Source: a virus. From it: a stretch of 30,580 nt of DNA. The stretch is taken from the IMG/VR virus record IMGVR_UViG_3300013094_001997, positions 1 through 30,580 of that record. The stretch is one strand, 5' to 3'. Shown here in pieces: positions 6,518 to 12,013 of this stretch; the first letter of the stretch is position 1; each line of letters opens with the position of its first letter. A program made the translations under genes and the position numbers. The notes below the pieces were generated by a model, which worked only from the letters and a program-made list of their open reading frames with translations, was not told where the DNA came from and searched no databases.

Positions 6518-6702
6518 AATCCATCATCCTCGGCGTCTTCTGAATCCTCGCAAGATTCGCAATCCATGACTTCTAAATCGTCTAATTGGTGCATATTAGC
6601 CAATTCGTCATGGGCTACATCAACGGCTTCATCTTCATCTGGTGCAGTTACATAAAATACTTGTGTGCCAGAATAGTGTAAAACTACTTCGTATGTCTTC
6701 AT
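6514..6702 (-). CDS. Small acidic hypothetical protein
   Basis: These 62 residues comprise a beta-strand opening (MKTYEVVLHYSGTQVFYVTAPDEDEAVDVAHDEL in two segments) and a strongly acidic tail (ESCEDSEDAEDDGF). The strand then A-x-(D/E)-E-D-E-A-x-x-x-A pattern recurs in several genes of this array (8326 and 8480 products), so they may be distant paralogues. DNA mimicry is conceivable given the acidity, but nothing shows it directly. Confidence 0.7.
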   Translation of the reverse strand: MKTYEVVLHYSGTQVFYVTAPDEDEAVDVAHDELANMHQLDDLEVMDCESCEDSEDAEDDGF

Positions 6703-6704
6703 GT

Positions 6705-6947
6705 TTATCCTTTCATGGTTTCTAAAGCGGGAATTACATAACCCTTAAATGGAATACTGTTCATAGGTTCGTTATAAAAAACACGATCCCGTAACTCATA
6801 ATCCTTTAAAAATGCGTTAGGGTTCTCCATTTTCAACTGTTCTACCAAATTGTCTAGCGGTTCATTTGACAGTCCCATGTCAGGGTGTTTTGGTTTGCGT
6901 CCTACTGATTTCAATAAATCCTGTTGCTGCTTAGTTAATTTAATCAT
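6705..6947 (-). CDS. Small hypothetical protein
   Basis: This 80-residue protein begins MIKLTKQQQDLLKSVGRKPK and has a mixed charge profile with no clear domain. Its start overlaps the upstream stop by 8 nt (ATGATTAA), one of several such junctions in the array. GGAGAAAAGC lies upstream of the ATG, inside the previous gene. Function unknown. Confidence 0.7.
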   Translation of the reverse strand: MIKLTKQQQDLLKSVGRKPKHPDMGLSNEPLDNLVEQLKMENPNAFLKDYELRDRVFYNEPMNSIPFKGYVIPALETMKG

Positions 6948-7113
6948 GCTTTTCTCCTAATAGTTCAAGTTCATAAGGTCTATACTCTAAAATGCTTTCT
7001 GGATATTCCCATTCAGAATCATCATCAATAATTGATACTGAATACCCATCCGTTCTTTCTATAACTCCCGTTATATCTTGGTCTTTTACTTTTACACGAT
7101 CTCCTATATTCAT
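6940..7113 (-). CDS. Small SH3/KOW-like hypothetical protein
   Basis: This is a 57-residue gene. It opens MNIGDRVKVKDQDITGVIER and continues with YSVSIIDDDSEWEYPESILEYRP. The G-D-x-V-x-V ... I-x-G-x-I pattern is typical of small SH3-like barrels (KOW type) found in phage accessory proteins. It has a 4 nt ATGA overlap upstream and an 8 nt overlap downstream. Partner unknown. Confidence 0.75.
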   Translation of the reverse strand: MNIGDRVKVKDQDITGVIERTDGYSVSIIDDDSEWEYPESILEYRPYELELLGEKHD

Positions 7114-7292
7114 GCTTCATCTCCTTCAACATCATTCCAGCATAAATCCTCATCTAGCATGGAATCTTCAATAAAATAATGTTTTCCCGTCTTTATATGG
7201 AATAGGTTCCCTTCGGAAAAAGCATCCCGTAGATTCTGATACTCACCTAAAAAAGCGTTGTTTTCGGTGTTAAATAGCTTCCATCTAAGCAT
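7110..7292 (-). CDS. Small hypothetical protein
   Basis: These 60 residues begin MLRWKLFNTENNAFLGEYQN. I choose ATG 7292 rather than the ATG at 7361 because it follows GAGGAAGAAA and makes the 8 nt overlap seen at neighbouring junctions. The longer version would run deep inside the previous gene. The fold looks beta-rich with an acidic tail. No family recognised. Confidence 0.7.
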   Translation of the reverse strand: MLRWKLFNTENNAFLGEYQNLRDAFSEGNLFHIKTGKHYFIEDSMLDEDLCWNDVEGDEA

Positions 7293-7860
7293 TTTCTTCC
7301 TCCTCTTCGTTGTCATCTTCCCACTCTGCCATGCCTTCAGAAATACAATGTTCTTCATCAATATTGCGGGGAATATTGTTTTTAACCCATTCGGAATTTC
7401 CTAGTATTTCATAACAATAATCTTGTCCATCTACAAACTCCCCACAAAAACCGCACCCGCCTTCGTGATAAGTTGCCGAGACTTCAAAACCCATATCTAC
7501 AAGCGTTGCGTATGCCTCAGTAGGAGGAGACCAAGCGGAGCAAAAATATACTACCAATGCTCCATCTTTTCTAAGTTTTTCTACCCTTGCACCATCTGAT
7601 CCAGCACCAATGTCCCACTTTGTTCCCCAATTTTGAACTCGCCAATCCCACCATGCTTGCTTAGGATCAACATACTCGGATTCAGGTTCACCGGTAGAAT
7701 AATTCATAGGGAATGTATGTTTTACTTTTACCTTTGTATAGTCCGGTTCAGGCACTAGGGTAGATAAAAATTTATCCTCATTCCAAGCCTGTAATGCTTT
7801 TTCCATCATAGCGTGGTCTTTATGGGTTAAAACTAAGTTGTTATTGCACCAATTAGGCAT
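7285..7860 (-). CDS. YubB/Api92-like ferredoxin-fold protein (DUF1281 type)
   Basis: This 191-residue protein has the MPNWCNNNLVLTH opening diagnostic of the Api92/YubB ferredoxin-like family found in phages and plasmids. The characteristic W-D-W-R-V-Q-N-W-G-T-K-W-D-I block lies at about 71-84, and a C-terminal GGCGFCGEF follows. Members are widespread on mobile elements with no defined biochemical role. The tail is acidic (EWEDDNEEEEENA), and its last residues are encoded by the ribosome site of the next gene. Family assignment is confident, function is not. Confidence 0.85.
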   Translation of the reverse strand: MPNWCNNNLVLTHKDHAMMEKALQAWNEDKFLSTLVPEPDYTKVKVKHTFPMNYSTGEPESEYVDPKQAWWDWRVQNWGTKWDIGAGSDGARVEKLRKDGALVVYFCSAWSPPTEAYATLVDMGFEVSATYHEGGCGFCGEFVDGQDYCYEILGNSEWVKNNIPRNIDEEHCISEGMAEWEDDNEEEEENA

Positions 7861-8164
7861 TTTCGTTCTCCTCTTTGAAATAAATTTGTTTAGTATTGGG
7901 TGTCCAGCTTTTATCAGCCCAAACTTTTCCGTTGTAAGACATATAACCTACTTCTTTACCATTAAAATAAACTGCTGGATTCATCCAATTTCCACCACCA
8001 ATATCATTTTCGTATTGCCAATTCCTTACTCTTTTAAGTAATAAATCAAAATTGTGGGCGGTAATTTTGACAATATCTACTCCATAAGGCGGTTGATTAG
8101 GGTCTTGTCCGTAATCCGGATTACCACAAACTTGCGGGGTAAGTTCAAATAATTTCTTAGGCAT
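7853..8164 (-). CDS. Hypothetical protein, 103 aa
   Basis: The product starts MPKKLFELTPQVCGNPDYGQ and has many aromatic residues in its second half (NWQYENDIGGGNWMNP, then YMSYNGKVW). ATG 8164 is preferred over the earlier ATG at 8200 because GAGGAGG lies directly upstream and the junction is the common 8 nt overlap. No family recognised; a compact globular protein is likely. Confidence 0.72.
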   Translation of the reverse strand: MPKKLFELTPQVCGNPDYGQDPNQPPYGVDIVKITAHNFDLLLKRVRNWQYENDIGGGNWMNPAVYFNGKEVGYMSYNGKVWADKSWTPNTKQIYFKEENENA

Positions 8165-8333
8165 TTTGAACCTCCTCAATATTTGTAATTTCAGAATCAA
8201 TCAATGAAATATTAAAATTTTCATAAAACGATTCTTTTAGCCTTAAAACATAATCTTCTGGTGAATCAGCCTCATGCCAATTACCTTCAAATCTAAGTAT
8301 TACTGTGCTGGTGTATTCTTTGTAATCAGACAT
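8157..8333 (-). CDS. Small hypothetical protein, 58 aa
   Basis: The sequence opens MSDYKEYTSTVILRFEGNWH and continues EADSPEDYVLRLKESFYENF. It looks like a strand-strand-helix unit similar in plan to the 8326 and 8480 products. It ends IEEVQNA, where the codons also form the ribosome site and start of the next gene. Both junctions are 8 nt overlaps. Function unknown. Confidence 0.72.
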   Translation of the reverse strand: MSDYKEYTSTVILRFEGNWHEADSPEDYVLRLKESFYENFNISLIDSEITNIEEVQNA

Positions 8334-8487
8334 TTTCTTCCTCCAATTTAACTATCTCAGCACAATTTGGCTCAGATAAATCTCCACGATCAAATAAATC
8401 CCATGCTAAATCTTCAGCGTCTTGATATCCTTCGGCTTCGACTGTATAAATAGCATGAGTAGAAATTACTACTTCAAATTTAGGCAT
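8326..8487 (-). CDS. Small hypothetical protein of the beta-alpha type
   Basis: These 53 residues begin MPKFEVVISTHAIYTVEAEG, followed by YQDAEDLAWDLFDRGD. A strand pair and then a helix starting with acidic residues (A-E-D-L-A) is the same plan as several neighbours. The start at 8487 follows GAGGAGGTTCAAA and is preferred over the longer frame starting at 8538. It may be a recently diverged paralogue of the 8480 product. Function unknown. Confidence 0.72.
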   Translation of the reverse strand: MPKFEVVISTHAIYTVEAEGYQDAEDLAWDLFDRGDLSEPNCAEIVKLEEENV

Positions 8488-8665
8488 TTTGAACCTCCTC
8501 TTCTCCGTTAAACTCAGAATAAACTTCAATATCAGCAAAATTCCATGACAAATCGTTTTCGTCCATCATAGTTTCTAGCTGTTCATCTGCTTCTTCCCTA
8601 CTATTTGCTTCTATTCCAACGATCAAAGTTTCTTTTTGTATAACAAAATATTCATAACGCTTCAT
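8480..8665 (-). CDS. Small hypothetical protein, first gene of sub-array
   Basis: This 61-residue protein begins MKRYEYFVIQKETLIVGIEA, followed by NSREEADEQLETMMDENDL. It follows the strand-then-acidic-helix plan of the neighbouring products and ends EEEVQNA. A strong ribosome site (AGAGGAGAGAG) precedes the ATG. A 145 nt gap with a tandem repeat and a hairpin lies upstream, so this may be the first gene of its own transcript. Confidence 0.72.
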   Translation of the reverse strand: MKRYEYFVIQKETLIVGIEANSREEADEQLETMMDENDLSWNFADIEVYSEFNGEEEVQNA

Positions 8666-8693
8666 TTTGGCTCTCTCCTCTGTTAATAAGCCT

Positions 8694-8735
8694 GACTCTC
8701 AATTAAAAAATAGCCTTCTACTGCAAACAATAGCT
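8694..8735 (-). promoter_or_regulatory. Possible weak promoter for the 8665-6142 gene run
   Basis: On the minus strand TTGTTT and TTTAAT are spaced by 17 nt just upstream of the 8665 start, and TTGTTT lies within the tandem 20 bp repeat. The match to the sigma-70 consensus is weak, so this is tentative. Confidence 0.25.
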
Positions 8736-8749
8736 TCATACTGCAAACA
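8710..8749. repeat. Tandem 20 bp repeat, two copies
   Basis: ATAGCCTTCTACTGCAAACA (8710-8729) is followed directly by ATAGCTTCATACTGCAAACA (8730-8749), with 17 of 20 positions the same. The period is close to two helical turns, so a protein bound to each copy would sit on the same face of the DNA. It lies upstream of the 8665 gene start. Confidence 0.65.
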
Positions 8750-8775
8750 AAAACATAGGGACAAACCCTACTCCA

Positions 8776-8798
8776 AAGTGCCTAAAAAATAGGCACTT
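8776..8798. terminator. Perfect 9 bp hairpin between minus-strand genes
   Basis: AAGTGCCTA (8776-8784) and TAGGCACTT (8790-8798) form a perfect stem around AAAAA. It follows the stop of the 8811 gene on the minus strand. No T-tract follows on that strand, so it may be a weak or protein-aided terminator, or an RNA processing site. Confidence 0.5.
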
Positions 8799-8810
8799 CA
8801 GGGTATAGTC

Positions 8811-9140
8811 TTAATCCATCCAGCCATCGTTATATGTTGCCTTGATTCCCTTAGATTCTAGGTAGTTCAATGCGTTGTCCTTTGATCGCTGGGCTGATAC
8901 ATTACCCTGAACCCAATCGCACCTAGTGATGGTCAATGGTTCGGGTTTGCGTTTACCCTTCCCGACATACCAAACTTGTAAGCCCTTGCCACCTGTGCAA
9001 GTGCCTTCATCCTTTGACCCTTGATATTGCCATTGTTCAAACCAAATCCCGCCGGCAATCTGTCCATGAGTTTTTAGGCTCTCGAGTTCTGTCGGCGTAT
9101 ATGCCTCTATTGTTCCGTTCCATGTTTTGCAAGTTTTCAT
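8811..9140 (-). CDS. Hypothetical protein, 109 aa
   Basis: The product begins MKTCKTWNGTIEAYTPTELE and contains a Gly/Lys-rich turn (TGGKGLQVWYVGKGKRK). The second half has CDWVQGNVSAQRSKDNALNY and ends NDGWMD. It looks like a compact alpha/beta protein. No family recognised. Its start overlaps the previous small gene by 4 nt (ATGA). A hairpin follows it, so it may end a transcript. Confidence 0.72.
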   Translation of the reverse strand: MKTCKTWNGTIEAYTPTELESLKTHGQIAGGIWFEQWQYQGSKDEGTCTGGKGLQVWYVGKGKRKPEPLTITRCDWVQGNVSAQRSKDNALNYLESKGIKATYNDGWMD

Positions 9141-9286
9141 AATTCGCCTCTGATCTGTTTAAGTTCGTTTTCTAAGCGTTCAATCGCTCCCTTGACCCGT
9201 TCCCGTTGTTTTGGGTCGGTGGTTTTGTTAAATACATACCTCTGCCATTCTAGGCTTGTGATAATTACCTTTTCTCTATCGGTCAT
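9137..9286 (-). CDS. Small hypothetical protein, 49 aa
   Basis: The sequence is MTDREKVIITSLEWQRYVFN, then KTTDPKQRERVKGAIERLENELKQIRGEL in two helical parts. It is charged, helical and coiled-coil-like. Both ends make 4 nt ATGA overlaps. GGGGGAATGT precedes the start. It could be a small adaptor or inhibitor; nothing specific is visible. Confidence 0.68.
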   Translation of the reverse strand: MTDREKVIITSLEWQRYVFNKTTDPKQRERVKGAIERLENELKQIRGEL

Positions 9287-9387
9287 ACATTCCCCCATTT
9301 AATGATTGCCATATAAACGATATAAATCGCATATAAGCCCGCCAATACCACTAGGATATTAAGCATTATTTCCTTAAATTCCTTCAT
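9283..9387 (-). CDS. Tiny single-pass membrane protein, 34 aa
   Basis: The start is MKEFKEIMLNILVVLAGLYA. A hydrophobic segment of about 20 residues (roughly 9-29) is followed by IIKWGNV. The charged N-terminus and single helix suggest an inner-membrane peptide. The gene overlaps both neighbours by 4 nt (ATGA), which strongly supports its reality despite its size. It might act in superinfection exclusion or lysis control, but no homologue is recognised. Confidence 0.7.
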   Translation of the reverse strand: MKEFKEIMLNILVVLAGLYAIYIVYMAIIKWGNV

Positions 9388-9575
9388 AGTCCGATTCCAT
9401 ATTCAATCATATAAGCGTTTAAAGCATCTTCCGCCTCTTTTTCAGAATCAAACCATTCATTTTTAAAAACTTCGTTTTCTTTGTGATCGTATATATACCA
9501 AGTGTTTAACTCTGTTTCTTCTCGGTCTTGTTCTTGGCATATTTCCAAATTATAAATACAGTCAATAGATTTCAT
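9384..9575 (-). CDS. Small hypothetical acidic protein
   Basis: These 63 residues read MKSIDCIYNLEICQEQDREE, then WYIYDHKENEVFKNEWFDSEKEAEDALNAY in part. A strand, turn and helix plan (D-S-E-K-E-A-E-D-A-L) resembles the DUF-type phage proteins in which a short beta hairpin precedes an acidic helix. GGGAGGG lies before the ATG. 4 nt overlaps occur at both ends. Function unknown. Confidence 0.7.
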   Translation of the reverse strand: MKSIDCIYNLEICQEQDREETELNTWYIYDHKENEVFKNEWFDSEKEAEDALNAYMIEYGIGL

Positions 9576-9682
9576 TTTCCCTCCCTGTATATCTTCATTA
9601 AAAGGTCGAGTTGTTCCCCGTCAATAATCCCTCTAGCGAAGGCAATCGCAAGGGCATAGTGCATTTTTTGGTATTTGGTCAT
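9572..9682 (-). CDS. Tiny hypothetical protein, 36 aa
   Basis: The sequence opens MTKYQKMHYALAIAFARGII and continues DGEQLDLLMKIYREGK. It is amphipathic and helical. ATGA overlaps on both sides support translation, and the ribosome site of the next gene (GGGAGG) is encoded in its C-terminal REG codons. Function unknown. Confidence 0.65.
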   Translation of the reverse strand: MTKYQKMHYALAIAFARGIIDGEQLDLLMKIYREGK

Positions 9683-9855
9683 GATTCATAATCCGCAAGT
9701 GTTTTAAGTGCATAATCTCGGACAGAATAACCCATCACTTTTGGGTCATTCGTGCTAAGGGCTAAACGCTCCATATATAACAGGGCAGAATCGCTATCGG
9801 TAAATTGTGCGATTACCTCGCTATCTTCGGTTGTGTTTTTATATACATAAAACAT
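9679..9855 (-). CDS. Small hypothetical protein, 58 aa
   Basis: The sequence opens MFYVYKNTTEDSEVIAQFTD and continues SDSALLYMERLALSTNDPKV. A strand hairpin is followed by a helix, and the tail is GYSVRDYALKTLADYES. It starts 1 nt after the previous stop, with GAGGAGTCTTAAT as its ribosome site, and overlaps the next gene by 4 nt. No family recognised. Confidence 0.7.
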   Translation of the reverse strand: MFYVYKNTTEDSEVIAQFTDSDSALLYMERLALSTNDPKVMGYSVRDYALKTLADYES

Positions 9856-9856
9856 A

Positions 9857-10324
9857 TTAAGACTCCTCTGTGAGTTGTGATAATGCCTCTCTAGCGTCCT
9901 CTGCCTTGATCTCTGCCCGCTTAACTATGCTGGTCAATGCCTTTTTATAGTGCTCTGACTCGCTAAAAGTATCTAAAAATTGATACATGGCTTTTCGTGC
10001 CTTCTCGCTGGTAGAAAATGCCTCGTCAAGCGGTGGTCTAGCGACTGATTCCCCGAAAATATCAAAAATGGCATACCGGAAACCCCGCTTGGTTTTATTA
10101 AAGTCTAAATATGACGATTCAATGATATAAAACAGAAGTCCGCTTGATGTTTCGTGAGCACTACTCACTCGAGAACCAAAAAAACGGAGCGTTGATTCAT
10201 CCGCAAAATGGTTGATGCCCCTCAAATTCTCTTGAGCGTTTACTTTTGGGATGCCGGATTCATGCCTAAAAAGACGGGCTATACCGGATTGTTGAATGAT
10301 TGATGCTATTTGGTTGTTTTCCAT
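9857..10324 (-). CDS. Hypothetical protein, 155 aa
   Basis: This protein begins MENNQIASIIQQSGIARLFR. The middle is beta-rich (FRYAIFDIFGESVARPP) and the C-terminal part helical (about 105-155), ending ALSQLTEES. AGAGGATAGACA precedes the ATG. It is the longest unknown of the sub-array. No motif identifies a function. Confidence 0.72.
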   Translation of the reverse strand: MENNQIASIIQQSGIARLFRHESGIPKVNAQENLRGINHFADESTLRFFGSRVSSAHETSSGLLFYIIESSYLDFNKTKRGFRYAIFDIFGESVARPPLDEAFSTSEKARKAMYQFLDTFSESEHYKKALTSIVKRAEIKAEDAREALSQLTEES

Positions 10325-10389
10325 TGTCTATCCTCTGTAAGTTTGGTTTGACTAAGACCCTTTACAGGGTTTCGGCTAATAAAGCCTCA

Positions 10390-10641
10390 TCAGTTAGTCT
10401 CTAGCTCTTTTACTGCTAATTTCAGGGCAGTATCTATATGACTATCGTCTAGGTATGAATATAAATGCCCGCAAATAAAACTATTTAATCCAGCCTTGTA
10501 AGATAAATCCCAGCGTAGTCTTTTTTCTAAGTCTTTTACTTTTGGGTCTTTTGCTAAGATAGTCCGCATAGCTGGAATACTGCAAGCTAGTGGAGCAATA
10601 CCGTTAAGAATTGTTGCGTAGTGTTCTTGTGTCATCTTCAT
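10390..10641 (-). CDS. Small hypothetical phage protein, first gene of the leftward operon
   Basis: This 83-residue protein opens MKMTQEHYATILNGIAPLAC and contains VKDLEKRLRWDLSYKAG, then YLDDSHIDTALKLAVKELE. The pattern H-Y ... I-A-P-L ... K-D-x-x-K-R-L-R-W-D-L ... Y-L-x-D-x-H-I-D-T-A-L recurs, as I recall, in small phage early proteins of unknown function. It is the gene nearest to the FNR-like site and its candidate promoter. An internal ATG at 10635 is an alternative start. Confidence 0.75.
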   Translation of the reverse strand: MKMTQEHYATILNGIAPLACSIPAMRTILAKDPKVKDLEKRLRWDLSYKAGLNSFICGHLYSYLDDSHIDTALKLAVKELETN

Positions 10642-10681
10642 GTTATCTAGCCTTTATAAAGTTAATGGTTTGATTTACTAC

Positions 10682-10694
10682 GGAATCAGTATTA
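10682..10694 (-). promoter_or_regulatory. Candidate minus-strand promoter with TGTG-TAATAC -10
   Basis: On the minus strand TAATAC (10694-10689) with an upstream TG forms an extended -10, giving a start near 10682 and a leader of about 40 nt. The expected -35 is poor, as is usual for activator-dependent promoters. The FNR-like box is centred about 41 bp upstream. Confidence 0.45.
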
Positions 10695-10715
10695 CACAGG
10701 TTTTAGGGCAAAAAC

Positions 10716-10729
10716 TTGATCTAGGTCAA
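10716..10729. promoter_or_regulatory. FNR/ANR-type box TTGAT-CTAG-GTCAA
   Basis: TTGATCTAGGTCAA matches 9 of the 10 conserved bases of the FNR consensus TTGAT-N4-ATCAA. Its centre (10722.5) lies about 41 bp from the predicted start of the leftward operon, the class II activator distance. A host oxygen-responsive regulator of the FNR/ANR family is the likely binder if the site is real. Confidence 0.55.
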
Positions 10730-10769
10730 GAAAATGAAAAATAATTTCCCACAATATGAGAAAGTTTCT

Positions 10770-10804
10770 ATTGCGGGGGAAGATAAAAGCCCGCAATATT
10801 CCCC
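10770..10804. promoter_or_regulatory. Competing inverted repeats (possible attenuator or operator)
   Basis: ATTGCGGG (10770-10777) and CCCGCAAT (10790-10797) form a perfect 8 bp inverted repeat with a 12 nt loop. GGGGAA (about 10776-10781) can instead pair with TTCCCC (about 10799-10804). The two pairings exclude each other. No T-tract follows, so a plain terminator is unlikely. Confidence 0.35.
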
Positions 10805-10856
10805 GTCTTGGATAGTTTGTCATTTGCTCTACTAGGGAATGAGATAAGAGATAACA

Positions 10857-10872
10857 CTGTATAAGTAAACAG
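10857..10872. promoter_or_regulatory. LexA-type SOS box 1
   Basis: CTGTATAAGTAAACAG fits CTGT-N8-ACAG, the beta/gammaproteobacterial LexA operator. It is separated by only 2 bp from a second such box and lies 85 bp before the small terminase ATG. Confidence 0.6.
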
Positions 10873-10874
10873 TC

Positions 10875-10890
10875 CTGTGCATATATACAG
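10875..10890. promoter_or_regulatory. LexA-type SOS box 2
   Basis: CTGTGCATATATACAG again fits CTGT-N8-ACAG with an AT-rich centre. The two box centres are 18 bp apart, so bound dimers would be close and might cooperate. A possible promoter begins 3 bp downstream. Confidence 0.65.
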
Positions 10891-10893
10891 TAG

Positions 10894-10921
10894 TTGTGAT
10901 ACTATCCTTATATCGTTATAC
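10894..10921 (+). promoter_or_regulatory. Candidate sigma-70 promoter for packaging genes
   Basis: TTGTGA (10894-10899) and TTATAC (10916-10921) are spaced by 16 nt. This predicts a start near 10928 and a leader of about 30 nt before the small terminase. The tandem LexA-type boxes end 3 bp before the -35. Confidence 0.4.
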
Positions 10922-10957
10922 CAATGTTCCGATTATGTTCCTATTATTGGCTAGATT

Positions 10958-11692
10958 ATGAGATTGCAGAAACTAACGAAGAAACAGATCAAGGAAGCAT
11001 TAGATCAAACACCCATGTATGAATTGCTTAATGTAGAGAAAAGCAAGCTGACTACTAAGCAGATTAAGTTCTGTGAGGAATTAGCAAGGGGAGAAACAAA
11101 GGCTGGAGCATATAAAAAGGCATACAACAGTAAGGGAACATCGAAGACAATGGCAAACAATGGGCATAGATTGGCAAAGCGTGACGATATCCAAGCGATA
11201 ACAGAGGCTATAAAACAGGGGATTGAGTTTCAGAAGTTGTATACAGCTGGACAAATAAGGGCTCTAGTTGTTCAAAGACTAACGCAAGAGGCAATTAGTG
11301 AGGACTCAAACCCTTCTGTAAGGGTAAATGCTCTCAAAGCCCTAGGCACAATAGCGGGAGTAGATGCCTTCGTGCATAGATCAGAGACTAAAGTAATCAA
11401 GGACTCGGATAAGGCTAGAGACGAACTGATTGCCATGCTAAAGCAATCCATAGGAGACAATGCTAAGGTAATCAATGCTGATGATTCTGATGTTATGCAG
11501 TTGCTTGCCGAGATCAGCCCTACCCCTTCCGAGATTCCCGACACACAGATCAGCGACCCCCACCAGCCCGATTCTGAAACAGGAGTCCCACCATCTAAAT
11601 TACATAGTATTCCAGACAAGGGAAGTGAGTCTGAAAGTAGCTCTGAAACTAATTCTGAAGTAATCGAAAATAATCCTGAGGAAAATCAATGA
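10958..11692 (+). CDS. terS: Terminase small subunit
   Basis: This 244-residue protein is the DNA-recognition subunit of the packaging motor. The segment LTTKQIKFCEELARGETKAG (31-50), followed by AYKKAYN and later ANNGHRLAKRDDIQAITEAI, is the helix-turn-helix of the Terminase_2 family. A helical oligomerisation part follows (to about 150). The last 75 residues are a low-complexity Ser/Glu/Pro tail (ESESSSETNSEVIENNPEENQ in part), probably disordered and perhaps a contact for the large subunit. No good ribosome site precedes the ATG, so expression may be low. The large subunit is 970 nt downstream. Confidence 0.88.
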   Translation: MRLQKLTKKQIKEALDQTPMYELLNVEKSKLTTKQIKFCEELARGETKAGAYKKAYNSKGTSKTMANNGHRLAKRDDIQAITEAIKQGIEFQKLYTAGQIRALVVQRLTQEAISEDSNPSVRVNALKALGTIAGVDAFVHRSETKVIKDSDKARDELIAMLKQSIGDNAKVINADDSDVMQLLAEISPTPSEIPDTQISDPHQPDSETGVPPSKLHSIPDKGSESESSSETNSEVIENNPEENQ

Positions 11693-11779
11693 CTTATATC
11701 TATAACTTGTTAGAGATAGAAAAAGAGGGGGTAGGGTGCTTAAATTTTGTGCAATATGTAACACATTTTTATACAGAAG

Positions 11780-11828
11780 TACCCCCCGGTAATTGCGTAT
11801 TTTCACTGGGGTAGGGGGGTATATTTTT
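11780..11828 (+). terminator. Terminator-like hairpin with long loop
   Basis: TACCCCCC (11780-11787) pairs perfectly with GGGGGGTA (11814-11821), and TATTTTTT follows. The 26 nt loop is long, which weakens the prediction, but the G/C arms and T-tract are clear. It sits between the small terminase and the small genes before the large terminase, so packaging genes may be partly uncoupled. Confidence 0.55.
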
Positions 11829-11851
11829 TGAGAACATTAAAGGACGTCACT

Positions 11852-12013
11852 ATGGAGATTGCTTGGGTGCAGTCGAAGATAGATTCCTTTAGATCTCTCC
11901 TAGCCTTCCTAGAGGATGAGAGAGATTTGTTGTTGGAGAAGGAAGAAGCAGAAAGAGCATTAGCAGAAATGGTAACTAAACGGACAATTGAAAAGGCAAG
12001 GAAAAATGATTGA
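11852..12013 (+). CDS. Small coiled-coil hypothetical protein
   Basis: These 53 residues open MEIAWVQSKIDSFRSLLAFL, then EDERDLLLEKEEAERALAEM, an almost continuous heptad-type helix. I choose ATG 11852 because AAGGA lies 8 nt upstream; a TTG at 11828 would sit in the terminator T-tract. It ends with an 8 nt overlap (ATGATTGA) with the next gene. Function unknown. Confidence 0.7.
   Translation: MEIAWVQSKIDSFRSLLAFLEDERDLLLEKEEAERALAEMVTKRTIEKARKND

Noticed and set aside
7293-7361. Longer N-terminus for the 7110-7292 gene
   Set aside because: It would overlap the upstream gene by 77 nt and ignores the GAGGA ribosome site and the 8 nt overlap at 7292. The same reasoning removes the longer starts at 8200 and 8538.
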